A stretch of DNA of 64,000 bases. Origin: Candidatus Poribacteria bacterium. GTDB lineage: Bacteria > Poribacteria > WGA-4E > GCA-2687025. The notes under the pieces are model-generated. The model saw only the letters and a list, made by a program, of their open reading frames with translations, ran no database searches and was not told the DNA's origin. How positions within the stretch are numbered: the stretch's first letter is position 1; each line of letters begins with the position of its first letter. Where the stretch lies: the NCBI GenBank assembly GCA_018644665.1, contig JABGQA010000138.1, forward strand, positions 62,001-126,000. The letters run 5' to 3'. Both the position numbers and the translations under genes were made by a program. Below are positions 1-8,615 of the stretch, one piece after another.

Positions 1-258
1 GCCGCCGAAATCGAGCTGGAAGATCTGGTACTTGCCAGGATCGCCGTCCGCTCCGGTCTCCGCGGCGAGCTCCCAACGCGACCCGTTTGCGACCGTTACC
101 GACCATCCATCCAGCGGCTCGCCGGTGCTATCGGACACCGACCCCAGCACTAGGAAGGCCGCGACGCTATTCGACCACGCCACCATCATCGCCCACGACC
201 ACAACAGAAAAACGGCAACCCCTGCTGCCCATAGGGATAGGCGGGTTCGCGCTCTCAT
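1..258 (-). CDS. Exported protein, 3' end clipped by the window
   Basis: An open frame runs from an ATG at 258 leftwards off the window edge, 86 codons visible. A Shine-Dalgarno GGAGGAG lies about 8 nt before the ATG. The N-terminus has a basic start (MRARTR), a hydrophobic stretch rich in L, V, A and W, and then a mature part with the phrase VLGSVSDSTGEPLDG followed by WSVTVANGS. That wording is typical of carboxypeptidase-regulatory-like or Big-type Ig folds at the start of large secreted proteins. I infer a signal peptide and an extracellular repeat protein. Function is unknown and the family cannot be fixed from this fragment. Confidence 0.7.
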   Translation of the reverse strand, partial: MRARTRLSLWAAGVAVFLLWSWAMMVAWSNSVAAFLVLGSVSDSTGEPLDGWSVTVANGSRWELAAETGADGDPGKYQIFQLDFGG

Positions 259-351
259 CTCCAGACTCCTCCGACCTGCTACGTACGGTGGGGCACACCA
301 CATGCGAAGACGATTCCTACGAGGTTAGCTACGCCGCCCACACGCGCGGCG

Positions 352-1239
352 TTACGCGTACTGCCGCCTACGCTCGCGTCGTCGGAAGAACGCCAGCAGA
401 GGCTCGACATACGGCTCGGCCGTGCTCAGCCTGACCCGGTCGATCCGCATTCGGTGGAAGAGCGTGCGACGCTCCTCCTCCAGTCTATCGGCATTTCGGA
501 GCGTGATCCCTGTCCTGGTGAGCCTGAGCTTCCCGGTTTCGGCGTCCACCCACCGCATGACACCGGCCGCGGGCAACGCCTCCTCCAACGGATCGTGGAT
601 CTCCAGGGCGACGACATCGTGACGCGCGGCCGCCCAACGCAACGCCGATTCGTACTCCGGCGCATGGAAGTCGCTCAGGAGAAACGCGGTGCTGCGACGT
701 TTCGTGACGCGCGCAAACAGTTGCAGCGCCGCGTTCAGGTCGGTGCCGACGCGCTCCGGTCGATGCGTCAGTATCTCGCGCACGACCCGCAGGACGTGTC
801 GCCTGCCCTTCCTCGGCGGGACGTACTTCTCGACGCGGTCCGTGAAGAGGATGAGCCCGACCTTGTCGTTGTTCTGGATGGCCGCGAATGCCAGCACCGC
901 CGCCACCTCGGCCGCGAGCCGGCTCTTGAGCATCCGCGAGCCCGCGCGAGAGAGCGATCCGCTGACGTCCACGAGGAGCATCATGATCGACTCGCGCTCC
1001 TCGACGTAGCGCTTCACGTATGGCTGGCGCATGCGCGCCGTCACGTTCCAGTCGATCGAGCGGATGTCGTCCCCGGGCTCGTACGGCCGCACCTCGGCGA
1101 ACTCCATCCCCTGCCCTTTGAACACGCTGCTGTATTCGCCGGTAAAGAGGTGGGTCACTAGGCGCAACGCCGCCATCTCGATGCGCCGGACGTTCTTGAA
1201 GATCTCCGGCGAGATGTCCGCGCCGTGCGTGTCGGGCAT
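352..1239 (-). CDS. DUF58 / vWA-like domain protein
   Basis: A 295-residue protein of the DUF58 family, usually found next to MoxR ATPases and thought to act in envelope-protein or metal-centre maturation. The family signature (GMEF, then R-Y-E-P-GDD-R-IDW) occupies residues 44-64. A MIDAS-like DVSGS is at 91-95, as in von Willebrand A folds. No membrane segment is evident. Its ATG shares one base with the TGA of the upstream moxR-like gene (TGATG), so translation is probably coupled. A GAGG Shine-Dalgarno lies 7 nt upstream. MoxR-DUF58 pairs often precede vWA membrane proteins; here the next gene in the same direction is the clipped exported protein at the window edge. Confidence 0.9.
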   Translation of the reverse strand: MPDTHGADISPEIFKNVRRIEMAALRLVTHLFTGEYSSVFKGQGMEFAEVRPYEPGDDIRSIDWNVTARMRQPYVKRYVEERESIMMLLVDVSGSLSRAGSRMLKSRLAAEVAAVLAFAAIQNNDKVGLILFTDRVEKYVPPRKGRRHVLRVVREILTHRPERVGTDLNAALQLFARVTKRRSTAFLLSDFHAPEYESALRWAAARHDVVALEIHDPLEEALPAAGVMRWVDAETGKLRLTRTGITLRNADRLEEERRTLFHRMRIDRVRLSTAEPYVEPLLAFFRRRERRRQYA

Positions 1240-2231
1240 CAGGGGACCTCGACTGCCCGCAGGATTTCGTCGAGCAGGTCGTCGGCGGTGGCCTCCTCGG
1301 CCTCGGCCTCGTACGAGAGGACCAACCGATGACGGAGCGTGTCCGCGGCGACGGCGTGGATGTCGTCGGGCGTGACGTAGGCGCGTCGGTTCAGGTAGGC
1401 GTGCGCCTTCGAGGCGAGGGCGAGGAAGATCGTCGCGCGCGGAGACGCGCCGTAGTCTATCAGCGGCCCAAGTCTGCCGAGCCCCACTTGCTCCGGGTCA
1501 CGCGTCGCCCGCACCAGGTCGACGATGTACTCCTCGATCCGCGTGTCCATGTATATCCGCCGAACTGTCGTGCGCGAGCGCGCGATCTGCTCGGTCGCGA
1601 CCACGGCGGACACTGCGGCGCGTTCGACCTGGGTCTCACGACGCAGGATGTCCATTTCCTGCTCCCGGTCGGGATACAGAACGCGGAGCTTGAACAGGAA
1701 TCGGTCGACCTGGGCCTCGGGGAGCGGGTACGTGCCCTCCAGCTCAATGGGGTTCTGCGTGGCGAGGACGAGGAACGGCGTCGGCAGCATGAACGTGCTG
1801 TCGCCGATGGTGACCTGTCGTTCCTGCATGGCTTCCAGAAGGGCCGATTGGACCTTCGCGGGCGCGCGGTTGATCTCGTCGGCGAGGACGATGTTCGCGA
1901 ACAGCGGCCCCTTCCTCGCGGTGAACGTCCCGTCGTTCTGGTTGTATATCACCGCGCCCGTGATGTCCGCGGGCAGCAGGTCGGGCGTGAACTGGATACG
2001 GCTGAAGCGCGCCTCGATCGTGTCCGCGAGCGTCTTCACCGCAGTCGTCTTCGCCAGACCGGGAACGCCTTCGAGGAGCAGGTGACCGTCCGCCAGCAGG
2101 CCGATGAGAAGCCGCGTGAGCAGTGGCTCCTGCCCGACGATCACCCGGCCGATCTCCTTGAGCATCGTCTCGCAGTATTGGCTTTCCTGCTCGATTTCAG
2201 CGTTCAGCGCGCGGATGGCTTGGGCGTCCAT
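1239..2231 (-). CDS. MoxR-family AAA+ ATPase
   Basis: A 330-residue AAA+ ATPase of the MoxR family, a chaperone-like partner of vWA/DUF58 proteins. Walker A is GVPGLAKT at 55-62 and Walker B is IVLADEI near 114-120, followed by the MoxR-typical NRAPAKVQSALLEAMQE. The sensor phrase ATQNPIELEGTYPLPEAQ is also present. An open frame continues 57 codons upstream of the ATG at 2231, but that part reads as low-complexity intergenic sequence, and MDAQ is the natural family start. A GGAG lies just upstream. It overlaps the DUF58 gene by one base and forms a two-gene operon with it. I am confident of the family; the physiological target is unknown. Confidence 0.93.
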   Translation of the reverse strand: MDAQAIRALNAEIEQESQYCETMLKEIGRVIVGQEPLLTRLLIGLLADGHLLLEGVPGLAKTTAVKTLADTIEARFSRIQFTPDLLPADITGAVIYNQNDGTFTARKGPLFANIVLADEINRAPAKVQSALLEAMQERQVTIGDSTFMLPTPFLVLATQNPIELEGTYPLPEAQVDRFLFKLRVLYPDREQEMDILRRETQVERAAVSAVVATEQIARSRTTVRRIYMDTRIEEYIVDLVRATRDPEQVGLGRLGPLIDYGASPRATIFLALASKAHAYLNRRAYVTPDDIHAVAADTLRHRLVLSYEAEAEEATADDLLDEILRAVEVP

Positions 2232-2278
2232 GGGCTCCGATGCGATGGCTCGAGTGTGGGTCGCGGGAAGCTGCAAAT

Positions 2279-2308
2279 ACCGTAACACCGCGCGCCGAGG
2301 AGCGTCAA
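2279..2308 (-). promoter_or_regulatory. Candidate sigma-70 promoter for moxR-DUF58
   Basis: On the minus strand TTGACG is followed after 18 bp by TACGGT, preceded by TG in extended -10 position (TGTTACGGT). It lies about 50 bp upstream of the moxR-like ATG at 2231, in the region divergent from the LamG gene. Inference from motif only. Confidence 0.45.
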
Positions 2309-2404
2309 ACGAAGGCCGGGCTGTTGCGACCGGACTCGGCGTCCGGGTACGCTTGCTCGGACACACCGCTGCGGCGCCACGCGCCGCGCACAGGAGGAAC
2401 ACGG

Positions 2405-3214
2405 ATGAGGCATACGCGATTCACGTCTCGCCTGGCCGCATGCGTCGTAACGGCCGGGCTCGCGCTCACATTGGCAAACGTCAGCTTCGCGGTCATCGAT
2501 CCCGAGACGGCCGTTGGCATCTGGCTGTTCGACGAGGGATCCGGCGGCACCGCGATGGACTCGTCGGGAATGGGTCTCGACGCCGAGCTAATCGACGACC
2601 CCGCGTGGGTCGACGGCAAGTTCGGCAAGGGGTTGGAGTTCGACGGGGCCTCGTCCTACGTAACGGTGCCGGACCACGAGAACCCATCCGAGGCGCTCAC
2701 CCTGTCGATATGGGTGCAGAGCACCGGGCCCGCCTGGAATCAGCCCGGGTGGATGATCGAGAAGCGCGACGCCTACATCATGCACCCGAACGACGGAGGC
2801 GTCTTGGTCGCGTTTCCGGTCTGCAACGGCGGTTGCTGGAACCTGCCGGGCGGGTGGGCCGACGGCGCGGCGGGGCCGCCCGACATCACCGAGTGGCACA
2901 TGTACACGGGCACCTTCGACAGCGCCAACGGCGAGTGGAAGCTGTACGTAGACGCGCAACTGCTGAGCGAGCTCGACGTGGCCAAGACACCCCTCGTCGT
3001 GGACGCTGGCCCTGTGCACATCGGCTTTGACGATTGCTGTGGCGGGGCCCGCTTCGGCGCTGGCATCGTCGACGAAGTCGCGATCTTCAACGTGGCGCTG
3101 CCGCAGGAGGACATCCAGACGATGTTCGACCTCGGCATCGGTATGGGAGTTCTCGCCGTCGATCCGCGCGAGAAGGCCGTCACGACGTGGGGTGTCATCA
3201 AGCGGTCGCAATGA
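2405..3214 (+). CDS. Secreted LamG / concanavalin-like domain protein
   Basis: A 269-residue exported protein. The start at 2405 is set by AGGAGG 8 nt upstream and by the signal peptide that follows (MRHTRF, then a hydrophobic core ending near SFA). The mature part begins IDPETAVGIWLFDEGSGG, the classic opening of a LamG/concanavalin A-like lectin sandwich, and contains the matching KFGKGLEFDG and LSIWVQS strands. A cysteine pair lies in VCNGGC and another in DDCCGG. The end (TTWGVIKRSQ) matches the TWGxIKR tail I associate with poribacterial LamG proteins. Probable role is carbohydrate or glycan binding at the cell surface; no catalytic residues are recognisable. Monocistronic, divergent from moxR. 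Confidence 0.85.
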   Translation: MRHTRFTSRLAACVVTAGLALTLANVSFAVIDPETAVGIWLFDEGSGGTAMDSSGMGLDAELIDDPAWVDGKFGKGLEFDGASSYVTVPDHENPSEALTLSIWVQSTGPAWNQPGWMIEKRDAYIMHPNDGGVLVAFPVCNGGCWNLPGGWADGAAGPPDITEWHMYTGTFDSANGEWKLYVDAQLLSELDVAKTPLVVDAGPVHIGFDDCCGGARFGAGIVDEVAIFNVALPQEDIQTMFDLGIGMGVLAVDPREKAVTTWGVIKRSQ

Positions 3215-3227
3215 GCGCGTAACCACC

Positions 3228-3258
3228 TGGTCGCCGCGTCGCGTTGGCGCGGCGACCA
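3228..3258 (+). terminator. Hairpin after the LamG gene
   Basis: An 11-bp GC-rich inverted repeat (TGGTCGCCGCG / CGCGGCGACCA) with a 9-nt loop begins 14 nt after the LamG stop codon. There is no T-run, so termination is inferred from position and stem strength. Confidence 0.5.
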
Positions 3259-3285
3259 CCAACCCGACGCGCCAGGGAGATGAGC

Positions 3286-4299
3286 GTGGCCGAGCCGGAG
3301 ATTCTGACGACCGTCGTTGGCAGCTACCCTACGCCTGACTGGCTGAAGGCGTATCCCTCGACGCCGCATCTGCGCGACGCGACCATGGTCGTCCTACGCA
3401 CGCAGGAACTCGCAGGGATCGACGTGGTCGCCGATGGCGAGCTGTACCGGTTCGACGTCAACCATCCCGAGACCAACGGGATGATCGACTACTTCATCGG
3501 TCAGATGGACGGAATCGACACCGCCATCACGGCGCGCGACATCGCCGAGTTTCGGCGCGACGAGCAACTGCGGTATCGACGTCGGCCGGCGGGCGTCGTC
3601 CGGTCGGAGGTCGGGCCGGGGACGCTTAACCTGCCTCACGACTACGAGTCGTTCAGGGATCTTACGTCGAGCGCCCTGAAGTTCACGTCGACGGGTCCGC
3701 ACATGCTATCCAAGGTGCTCCTGGATCAGCACTACGGCGACCGTGCGGCTCTGGCGATGGCAATCGCCGAGGTGTTGCGGGAACAGGTGGCGGAGATCGG
3801 GGCCCGCGTCGTGCAGTTCGACGAGGCCAACATCCCTGGACACACCGAGGACGCCGAATGGGCGGCAGACGCGATCAACCACGCCCTCTCCGGCGCCCCA
3901 GGCGAGACGGCCGTGCACGTCTGCTTCGGGAACTACGGCGGACAGACGGTGCAGAAGGGCGAGTATGCAGCGCTGCTGGACTTCCTGAACCGGCTGAACG
4001 CGGACCATCTGGTCCTGGAGTTCGCGCGGCGGGGGTACGACGAACTGTCCGTATTGCGCGACCTTCGTGAGGACATCGGCGTTGGCCTCGGCGTGATCGA
4101 CATCAAGGACAACGGCATCGAGTCGCCCGAGGAGGTGGCGCGACACCTCGAGAACGCCGACAGGATCCTGGGACGGGGAAGAGTGCGATACGCACACCCG
4201 GACTGCGGATTCTGGATGCTGCAGCGCAACGTCGCGGACGGGAAGATGGCGGCCTTGGTGAAGGGCCGCGATCTGTATCTCGGGCGCGCGGAGAGTTAG
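3286..4299 (+). CDS. MetE C-terminal-like (cobalamin-independent) methyltransferase family protein
   Basis: A 337-residue single-domain protein of the MetE/UROD-like TIM-barrel superfamily, about half the length of full MetE and lacking its N-terminal domain. All four zinc-ligand positions expected of the MetE catalytic half appear present: His and Cys in HVCFG, Glu in LVLEFARRG and Cys in HPDCGF. The opening TTVVGSYPTP is also typical. I chose GTG at 3286 because AGGGAG sits exactly 6 nt upstream; the ATG at 3280 abuts that sequence directly and is the alternative. The substrate is unknown: short MetE-like proteins are known or suspected to methylate homocysteine from other donors or to handle other thiols. 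Its 3' end overlaps the convergent glycosyltransferase gene by 4 bp. Confidence 0.85.
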   Translation: MAEPEILTTVVGSYPTPDWLKAYPSTPHLRDATMVVLRTQELAGIDVVADGELYRFDVNHPETNGMIDYFIGQMDGIDTAITARDIAEFRRDEQLRYRRRPAGVVRSEVGPGTLNLPHDYESFRDLTSSALKFTSTGPHMLSKVLLDQHYGDRAALAMAIAEVLREQVAEIGARVVQFDEANIPGHTEDAEWAADAINHALSGAPGETAVHVCFGNYGGQTVQKGEYAALLDFLNRLNADHLVLEFARRGYDELSVLRDLREDIGVGLGVIDIKDNGIESPEEVARHLENADRILGRGRVRYAHPDCGFWMLQRNVADGKMAALVKGRDLYLGRAES

Positions 4300-6287
4300 C
4301 GCGCGTCCATTGCGCCCAGAAGCGTGGTAACGGCGACCCGCACCTCTCTCACTTCCTGCGACCGCGACGACCCCTCCGTGTCGGCAATCCCGTCGAGGGC
4401 GGCCAGAGACTCGCGCAGAGCCTGCCTCGCCGCGTCTTCGCGCCCGGATTCATCGTGTAGGCGACCCACGTGGAATTGCCACTGCGCGAGTTCGAGTGGC
4501 CACGGCGAGGCGATGGCGGCGGTCTCCGTGGCAAGCTGGAGCGCCTCGTCCTTGCGGCCCAGCCGGATGAGAAGGCTGGTGAGATTCAGCCGCGCCTCGT
4601 AGAACATAGCCTCGACCGAGATGGCGTGCCGATACTGCGCTTCCGCGTCCCCGAGGCGGCCGGTGCGCTCGAAGGCCTGCGCCAAGTACCGCGCCGTGTA
4701 CCCGTCGTCCGCGATGAGTCGTAAGGCGCTGGATAGCGGGACAATGGCTTTCTGCCACTGTTCGTCCTCGCAGTAGAGGATGCCCATCGTCCGGTACAGT
4801 TCGTAGCGATACAGCTCCAGGAGACGCCGCACGCGGGCGGTCTGATCCATCGTGTCGAAGAACACCGTCGTGAGTTCCTGGCGGAACCGCGTCATGGTCG
4901 GGCAGTTGTACAGCCCGTCGAGTTCGCGCGGATCGACGGTATCGACATCGAGGGCGTCAAGCGCGGCGAGGCCCCGACGGATAGCGTTGGCCACCGCGGA
5001 GGCCGTGAGGGTCGCCCGGCCCCGGAACGCGAAGGCCGCCTCGTTGAAGTGGACCAGGATGTGGCTGGGCCGCAACGTAAGGGCGGTGTCCCTGTCGTGG
5101 CCGTATCGGCGGCCGTCGGTTCCCGCAGCGGCGGTGAGGGCATGGTCACTAAGCAAGCTGGCATCTGTCTGCCACCCGTCGATCTCCTCGATGCGCCGCC
5201 GGGCGGCAGACGCATTGCCCCCGGCCAGGAGAAAGTACCGCGCGTAGTCCTCGCACTCCTGACGATGATCCACCCCAAAGCGGGCGAGCCGGTCACTCCT
5301 CCGCCGTAGGAAATCGTCCGGGATCGTGCGGACGCAGGTGTCGACGAAGTACTCGATCTGCTTGTGCCACGGGAACTCCTCAAGGATCAGGCGGCGGCCG
5401 GCTTCGGCGATGCGCGCGCGTTCCTGCTCGTTCGTCGTGTAGTGGCGGATGAGTTCCTCGGCCTGGCGCCAGGAGTCGTAGTAGACGATGTGTTCGCCCT
5501 CGACCAACTGCCTGCCGACAAGGTCGCCGACATCCTCCGGCCTGCCGGAGATCACGAGGGCTCCGGCCGCCATCGCCTCGCTGATGCGGAAGGTGAGGTT
5601 GTTCGGTCCCTGTCCCGAGTGCTGGAAGACGATCTTGGAGTTGGCGTAGAAGTCCAGCATGTCCATGAGGAACACGCCGCTCCGGGCGACGACGTTGACC
5701 CCCTCCCGCCGCAGAAGTAGGAGCCGCTCGAGTTCCCGGCACCGCTCTCGCGACAGCTCGGGATCGATCATGCCTATGAAGCCGACATCCACGGTGCGTG
5801 GCTCAGGCCGCGGGTCCGGCGTGAGCCAGTTGCAGAAGATGAAGTTGCAGCACACGCGGTGGTCGTATCCTCGCTCGCGGTACAGACGCTCTATGTGCGG
5901 GAAGGACGTCGGCGCGACATCGAAGTAGTAGTAGAGGCGCTGGTCGATGTCGGCGAACTTGTACTCCTCGGTCAGCCACCCGACGGTGGGGACGGGGCAG
6001 TCTCGCAGCCCACGCGGCAGGAAGCCGACGCCGGGCTGAAGGTACAGCACCCAATCCGGGACGCCGCCCGTCCGCTCGAAGAGCGCGTCAATGTGGATGT
6101 CGCCGTCCACCTCAATGTACCGGCAGTCGGGCTCCAGCCTCGCGAATTGCTCGGGGTCCCCGTAGGCCGCGGTTGGGCCGGCGGCCACGACGTCGAATCC
6201 GAGGCGGCGCAGGCCCTTCTCGAAGGGATATAGGCAGGGCGTGGGCGGGTACGTGTGCAGGAGCAGTACGCGCTTGCCTATATCCAA
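4296..6287 (-). CDS. CgeB-like glycosyltransferase with C-terminal TPRs
   Basis: A 663-residue protein. The first ~340 residues look like a GT-B glycosyltransferase of the CgeB/Glyco_transf_1-like type: VLLLHTYPPTPCLYPFEKGL at the N-terminus and NNLTFRISEAMAAGALVISG with a downstream EELIRHY in the donor-binding half. The last ~160 residues form tetratricopeptide-like helices (repeats around YELYRTMGILYCEDEQWQKA and YTARYLAQAFERTGRLGDAE), suggesting a protein partner. Translation seems to start at TTG 6287, with GAAGGA 6 nt upstream; no in-frame ATG fits. Likely a cytosolic enzyme decorating a protein or surface glycan. Convergent 4-bp overlap with the MetE-like gene. Donor and acceptor are unknown. 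Confidence 0.82.
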   Translation of the reverse strand: MDIGKRVLLLHTYPPTPCLYPFEKGLRRLGFDVVAAGPTAAYGDPEQFARLEPDCRYIEVDGDIHIDALFERTGGVPDWVLYLQPGVGFLPRGLRDCPVPTVGWLTEEYKFADIDQRLYYYFDVAPTSFPHIERLYRERGYDHRVCCNFIFCNWLTPDPRPEPRTVDVGFIGMIDPELSRERCRELERLLLLRREGVNVVARSGVFLMDMLDFYANSKIVFQHSGQGPNNLTFRISEAMAAGALVISGRPEDVGDLVGRQLVEGEHIVYYDSWRQAEELIRHYTTNEQERARIAEAGRRLILEEFPWHKQIEYFVDTCVRTIPDDFLRRRSDRLARFGVDHRQECEDYARYFLLAGGNASAARRRIEEIDGWQTDASLLSDHALTAAAGTDGRRYGHDRDTALTLRPSHILVHFNEAAFAFRGRATLTASAVANAIRRGLAALDALDVDTVDPRELDGLYNCPTMTRFRQELTTVFFDTMDQTARVRRLLELYRYELYRTMGILYCEDEQWQKAIVPLSSALRLIADDGYTARYLAQAFERTGRLGDAEAQYRHAISVEAMFYEARLNLTSLLIRLGRKDEALQLATETAAIASPWPLELAQWQFHVGRLHDESGREDAARQALRESLAALDGIADTEGSSRSQEVREVRVAVTTLLGAMDAR

Positions 6288-6382
6288 CGGCGGTCCTTCT
6301 CACGATCGTTGGCTGAGCGGGGCGCCAGTGAGTGTGCCGCGCCTACGGAGCGTATGGCAACGCCGCCTTCCGCGCGGGTGGA

Positions 6383-6411
6383 TTGCGCGCGTCGGCGGCG
6401 ACGATTATACA
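6383..6411 (+). promoter_or_regulatory. Candidate sigma-70 promoter for the cyclase-GTPase pair
   Basis: TTGCGC, 17 bp, TATACA, about 60 bp upstream of the cyclase-family start at 6472 and divergent from the glycosyltransferase gene. Motif-based inference only. Confidence 0.4.
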
Positions 6412-6471
6412 GATAGACGGCAACCGCCGGACGTGCATCCGTCACCCAGGTAAGTGGGAGAGGGCCTCGAA

Positions 6472-7131
6472 ATGTCGCGCATCGTCGACCTGACTTTGAC
6501 CTATAGAGACGGGATGCGCGGCGTCGGGATGGAAACCGCGACGACCATCTCCCAGCAGGGATGGAACGCCCGCAACCTGTCCCTCTACTCGCACGCCGGC
6601 ACGCACATGGACGCCCCTCGCCACTTCGTCGACGGCGCGCGCACCATCGACGACATCTCGCTGTCGAAATGCGTTGGGCCCGCGTGGCTGATCGACATCC
6701 CGGATGTCGGGCCGTGCGACCTGCTTGGTATCGGCAGCCTCGGGGCGTACACCGACCGAATCGCGTCCGGGGACCGCGTCGTGCTCAAGACCGGATGGAG
6801 CGCCCGCGAAGGCAGCGCCGAGTACCGGGATGAACTGCCGCGCATCTCCGCGGCTCTCGCGCGTTGGTTCGTCGACCGTGGCGTGGTCTTCGTCGGTGTC
6901 GAGCCGCCATCCGTGGCGGACGTGCACGACCTGACGGAGGTCACCGAGGTGCATCGCACGCTGCTGGAAGCCGAGATCGTGATCGTCGAGGGCCTGTGCA
7001 ATCTGGACGCGCTGACGAGCGACCGCATCTACATGATCGCCCTCCCACTGAAGATCGACGCGGGCGACGGCTCGCCATGTCGGGTCATCGCACTGGATGA
7101 ACCGTCACCGCCCGACGCAAGCTTCCCGTGA
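6472..7131 (+). CDS. Cyclase-family (kynurenine formamidase-like) metal hydrolase
   Basis: A 219-residue protein of the cyclase family (PF04199 type), metal-dependent amidohydrolases that include kynurenine formamidase. The diagnostic metal site HAGTHMDAPRHF is at residues 41-52, giving the HxGTHxDxPxHF pattern. A later VGVEPPSVADVHDL and a conserved EGLCNLDAL near the C-terminus also fit. ATG 6472 is chosen over a GTG six codons earlier because GGGAGAGGG lies about 8 nt upstream. The GTPase gene begins 11 bp downstream, so the two are probably co-transcribed. Nothing nearby indicates tryptophan degradation, so the natural substrate is open. Confidence 0.88.
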   Translation: MSRIVDLTLTYRDGMRGVGMETATTISQQGWNARNLSLYSHAGTHMDAPRHFVDGARTIDDISLSKCVGPAWLIDIPDVGPCDLLGIGSLGAYTDRIASGDRVVLKTGWSAREGSAEYRDELPRISAALARWFVDRGVVFVGVEPPSVADVHDLTEVTEVHRTLLEAEIVIVEGLCNLDALTSDRIYMIALPLKIDAGDGSPCRVIALDEPSPPDASFP

Positions 7132-7142
7132 AGGACCGGTAG

Positions 7143-8291
7143 GTGCATCTTCCCGCGAACCACCTGTGGCGCAAGATCGAGAGCGAACTCACCGGCAAGG
7201 ACCACGCCGAGGCCGCCGCGATCATGCGCCGGTATCTCGACGAAATCCCCGCGAGCTGGCGAGGCTACCAGGCGTTGCGCGACCGGCTGGTGAAGCGCGT
7301 CGGCAGGTCCGAGGCCGCTGGCGCCGGGCGCTCCACGCGCGGCTCGCGCGACGAGTTCCATGTCCAGCGCCGGGGAATCGCGCGGGTGTGCTTCATCGGC
7401 GCGGCGAACTGTGGCAAGTCGGCAATGGTGAGCGCGTTCGCACAGGCCCCTACAGAGGTCAACGACTTCCCACAGACCACGCGCGAGCCGGTGGCGGGCC
7501 TGCTCCGTCTGCCCGGTGGCGACATCCAGTGCCTCGACACACCCGCGATCCTGCCCGGGACCGTCGACGGCGACGGCTTCGGTCGACGACTATTGCATCT
7601 CATATCGACGGGCGGGGCCGCCGTGGCCGTGATCGACGCCGGTGAAGACGCGACGGCGCAGGCGTCCCTCATCGTCGACGAACTCGCCGCGTTCGACGTG
7701 CGCGTGATGCCCAGTGCGATCGGCGTCGAACTCACGCCGCAGGGCCGTGGCGGGATCTCGTTCGCTGGCGACCCCATCGCAAAGTCCGACGCGGCCACAG
7801 CCCGCCGCATGCTGGCGGAGGCCGAGGTTCTGCACGCGCGTGTGACGGTGCGATCCGCGTTCAGCGAGGAGGAGTTGGCGGCAAGCCTGGCTGGGCAGAC
7901 GCTTATGCCGACCGTTTTCGTCGTCAATAAGGACGACCTGCCGGGCGCCGAGAGGGCCGAGTCGGAACTCCGGGACGCCTATCCAGACCACGCCGTAATC
8001 AGCACGAATTTCCTCGACGAAGCGAACTTCGACGCGCTGCAAGCCGCCATCGTCTCCGCTCTCGGCCTGCGGGCCGTCTCTCTGCTCGAGGGACCCGCTG
8101 ACGATGCGCGCGCCACGCCTCTGCTGATGCGCGCAGGAAGCGCCGTACGCGACCTCGCGGAGCGCGCAGGGGACGTGGACGAATCGCCCGTGGCTGCGTT
8201 GGTGTGGGGCGAGTCCGTGAAGCACCCAGGCCAGGAGGTGGGACTGTCCCACCTCATCGCCGAAGGCGACCGAGTGCACTTCCGCGCGTAG
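7143..8291 (+). CDS. DRG/Obg-type GTPase with C-terminal TGS domain
   Basis: A 382-residue GTPase resembling the DRG branch of the Obg superfamily. The P-loop GAANCGKS is at 86-93, preceded by the DRG-like phrase EFHVQRRGIARVCFIG. The guanine-specificity motif is NKDD. The G3 motif reads DTPA rather than DxxG. The C-terminal ~38 residues (ALVWGESVKHPGQEVGLSH) match the TGS domain of DRG proteins. The N-terminal ~65 residues resemble the helical region before the DRG G domain. Start is GTG 7143 with AAGGA about 7 nt upstream. Family members bind ribosomes or tRNA-related factors; the role here is inferred. It follows the cyclase gene closely, with no obvious functional link. Confidence 0.85.
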   Translation: MHLPANHLWRKIESELTGKDHAEAAAIMRRYLDEIPASWRGYQALRDRLVKRVGRSEAAGAGRSTRGSRDEFHVQRRGIARVCFIGAANCGKSAMVSAFAQAPTEVNDFPQTTREPVAGLLRLPGGDIQCLDTPAILPGTVDGDGFGRRLLHLISTGGAAVAVIDAGEDATAQASLIVDELAAFDVRVMPSAIGVELTPQGRGGISFAGDPIAKSDAATARRMLAEAEVLHARVTVRSAFSEEELAASLAGQTLMPTVFVVNKDDLPGAERAESELRDAYPDHAVISTNFLDEANFDALQAAIVSALGLRAVSLLEGPADDARATPLLMRAGSAVRDLAERAGDVDESPVAALVWGESVKHPGQEVGLSHLIAEGDRVHFRA

Positions 8292-8588
8292 GGGCTCCGA
8301 GCTGACGCCTTCGTCGTGTTGGGATTCACGCGCCTCGCGGGGCTGCGTCAGGCGGAGGCCACCGTATCGCGGAGGCGGGGACGTGGTCGTAGACGGCGAC
8401 GAGATACGCCCGTCGCATGAGGCTACTACGTACTGACCGTGCATGCGGCGCTCGACAGAACACCCACACTTGCCCAACGAGGTCTGTCTATCGAGGCGTA
8501 CCGGCGCGTACACCCGTTGCCGGACGACTACGAGAATGAGATCGGCCTGCGGGGCCGGGCGTGGGATACGATCGGGCGCCAGGTGTAG
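8292..8588 (+). pseudogene. Decayed coding remnant with frame shifts
   Basis: Directly after the GTPase stop, protein-like text appears in successive plus-strand frames. One frame reads ADAFVVLGFTRLAGLRQ (about 8304-8354), a second reads DVVVDGDEIRPSHE (about 8380-8421), and a third continues YYVLTVHAALDRTPTLAQ, then GLSIEAYRRVHPLPDDYENE, ending at TAG 8586-8588. Two frame changes would join them into a single C-terminal region of about 95 residues. I do not recognise the family. It could be a decaying gene, a gene broken by assembly errors, or chance; the amino-acid composition of the three pieces makes chance less likely. Confidence 0.45.
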
Positions 8589-8615
8589 GGCGAAGCTTCC
8601 GCCGGACGGGTCAGA

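Noticed and set aside
454-1161. Long plus-strand frame opposite the DUF58 gene
   Set aside because: A shadow of the real minus-strand gene; long antisense frames are common at this GC content.
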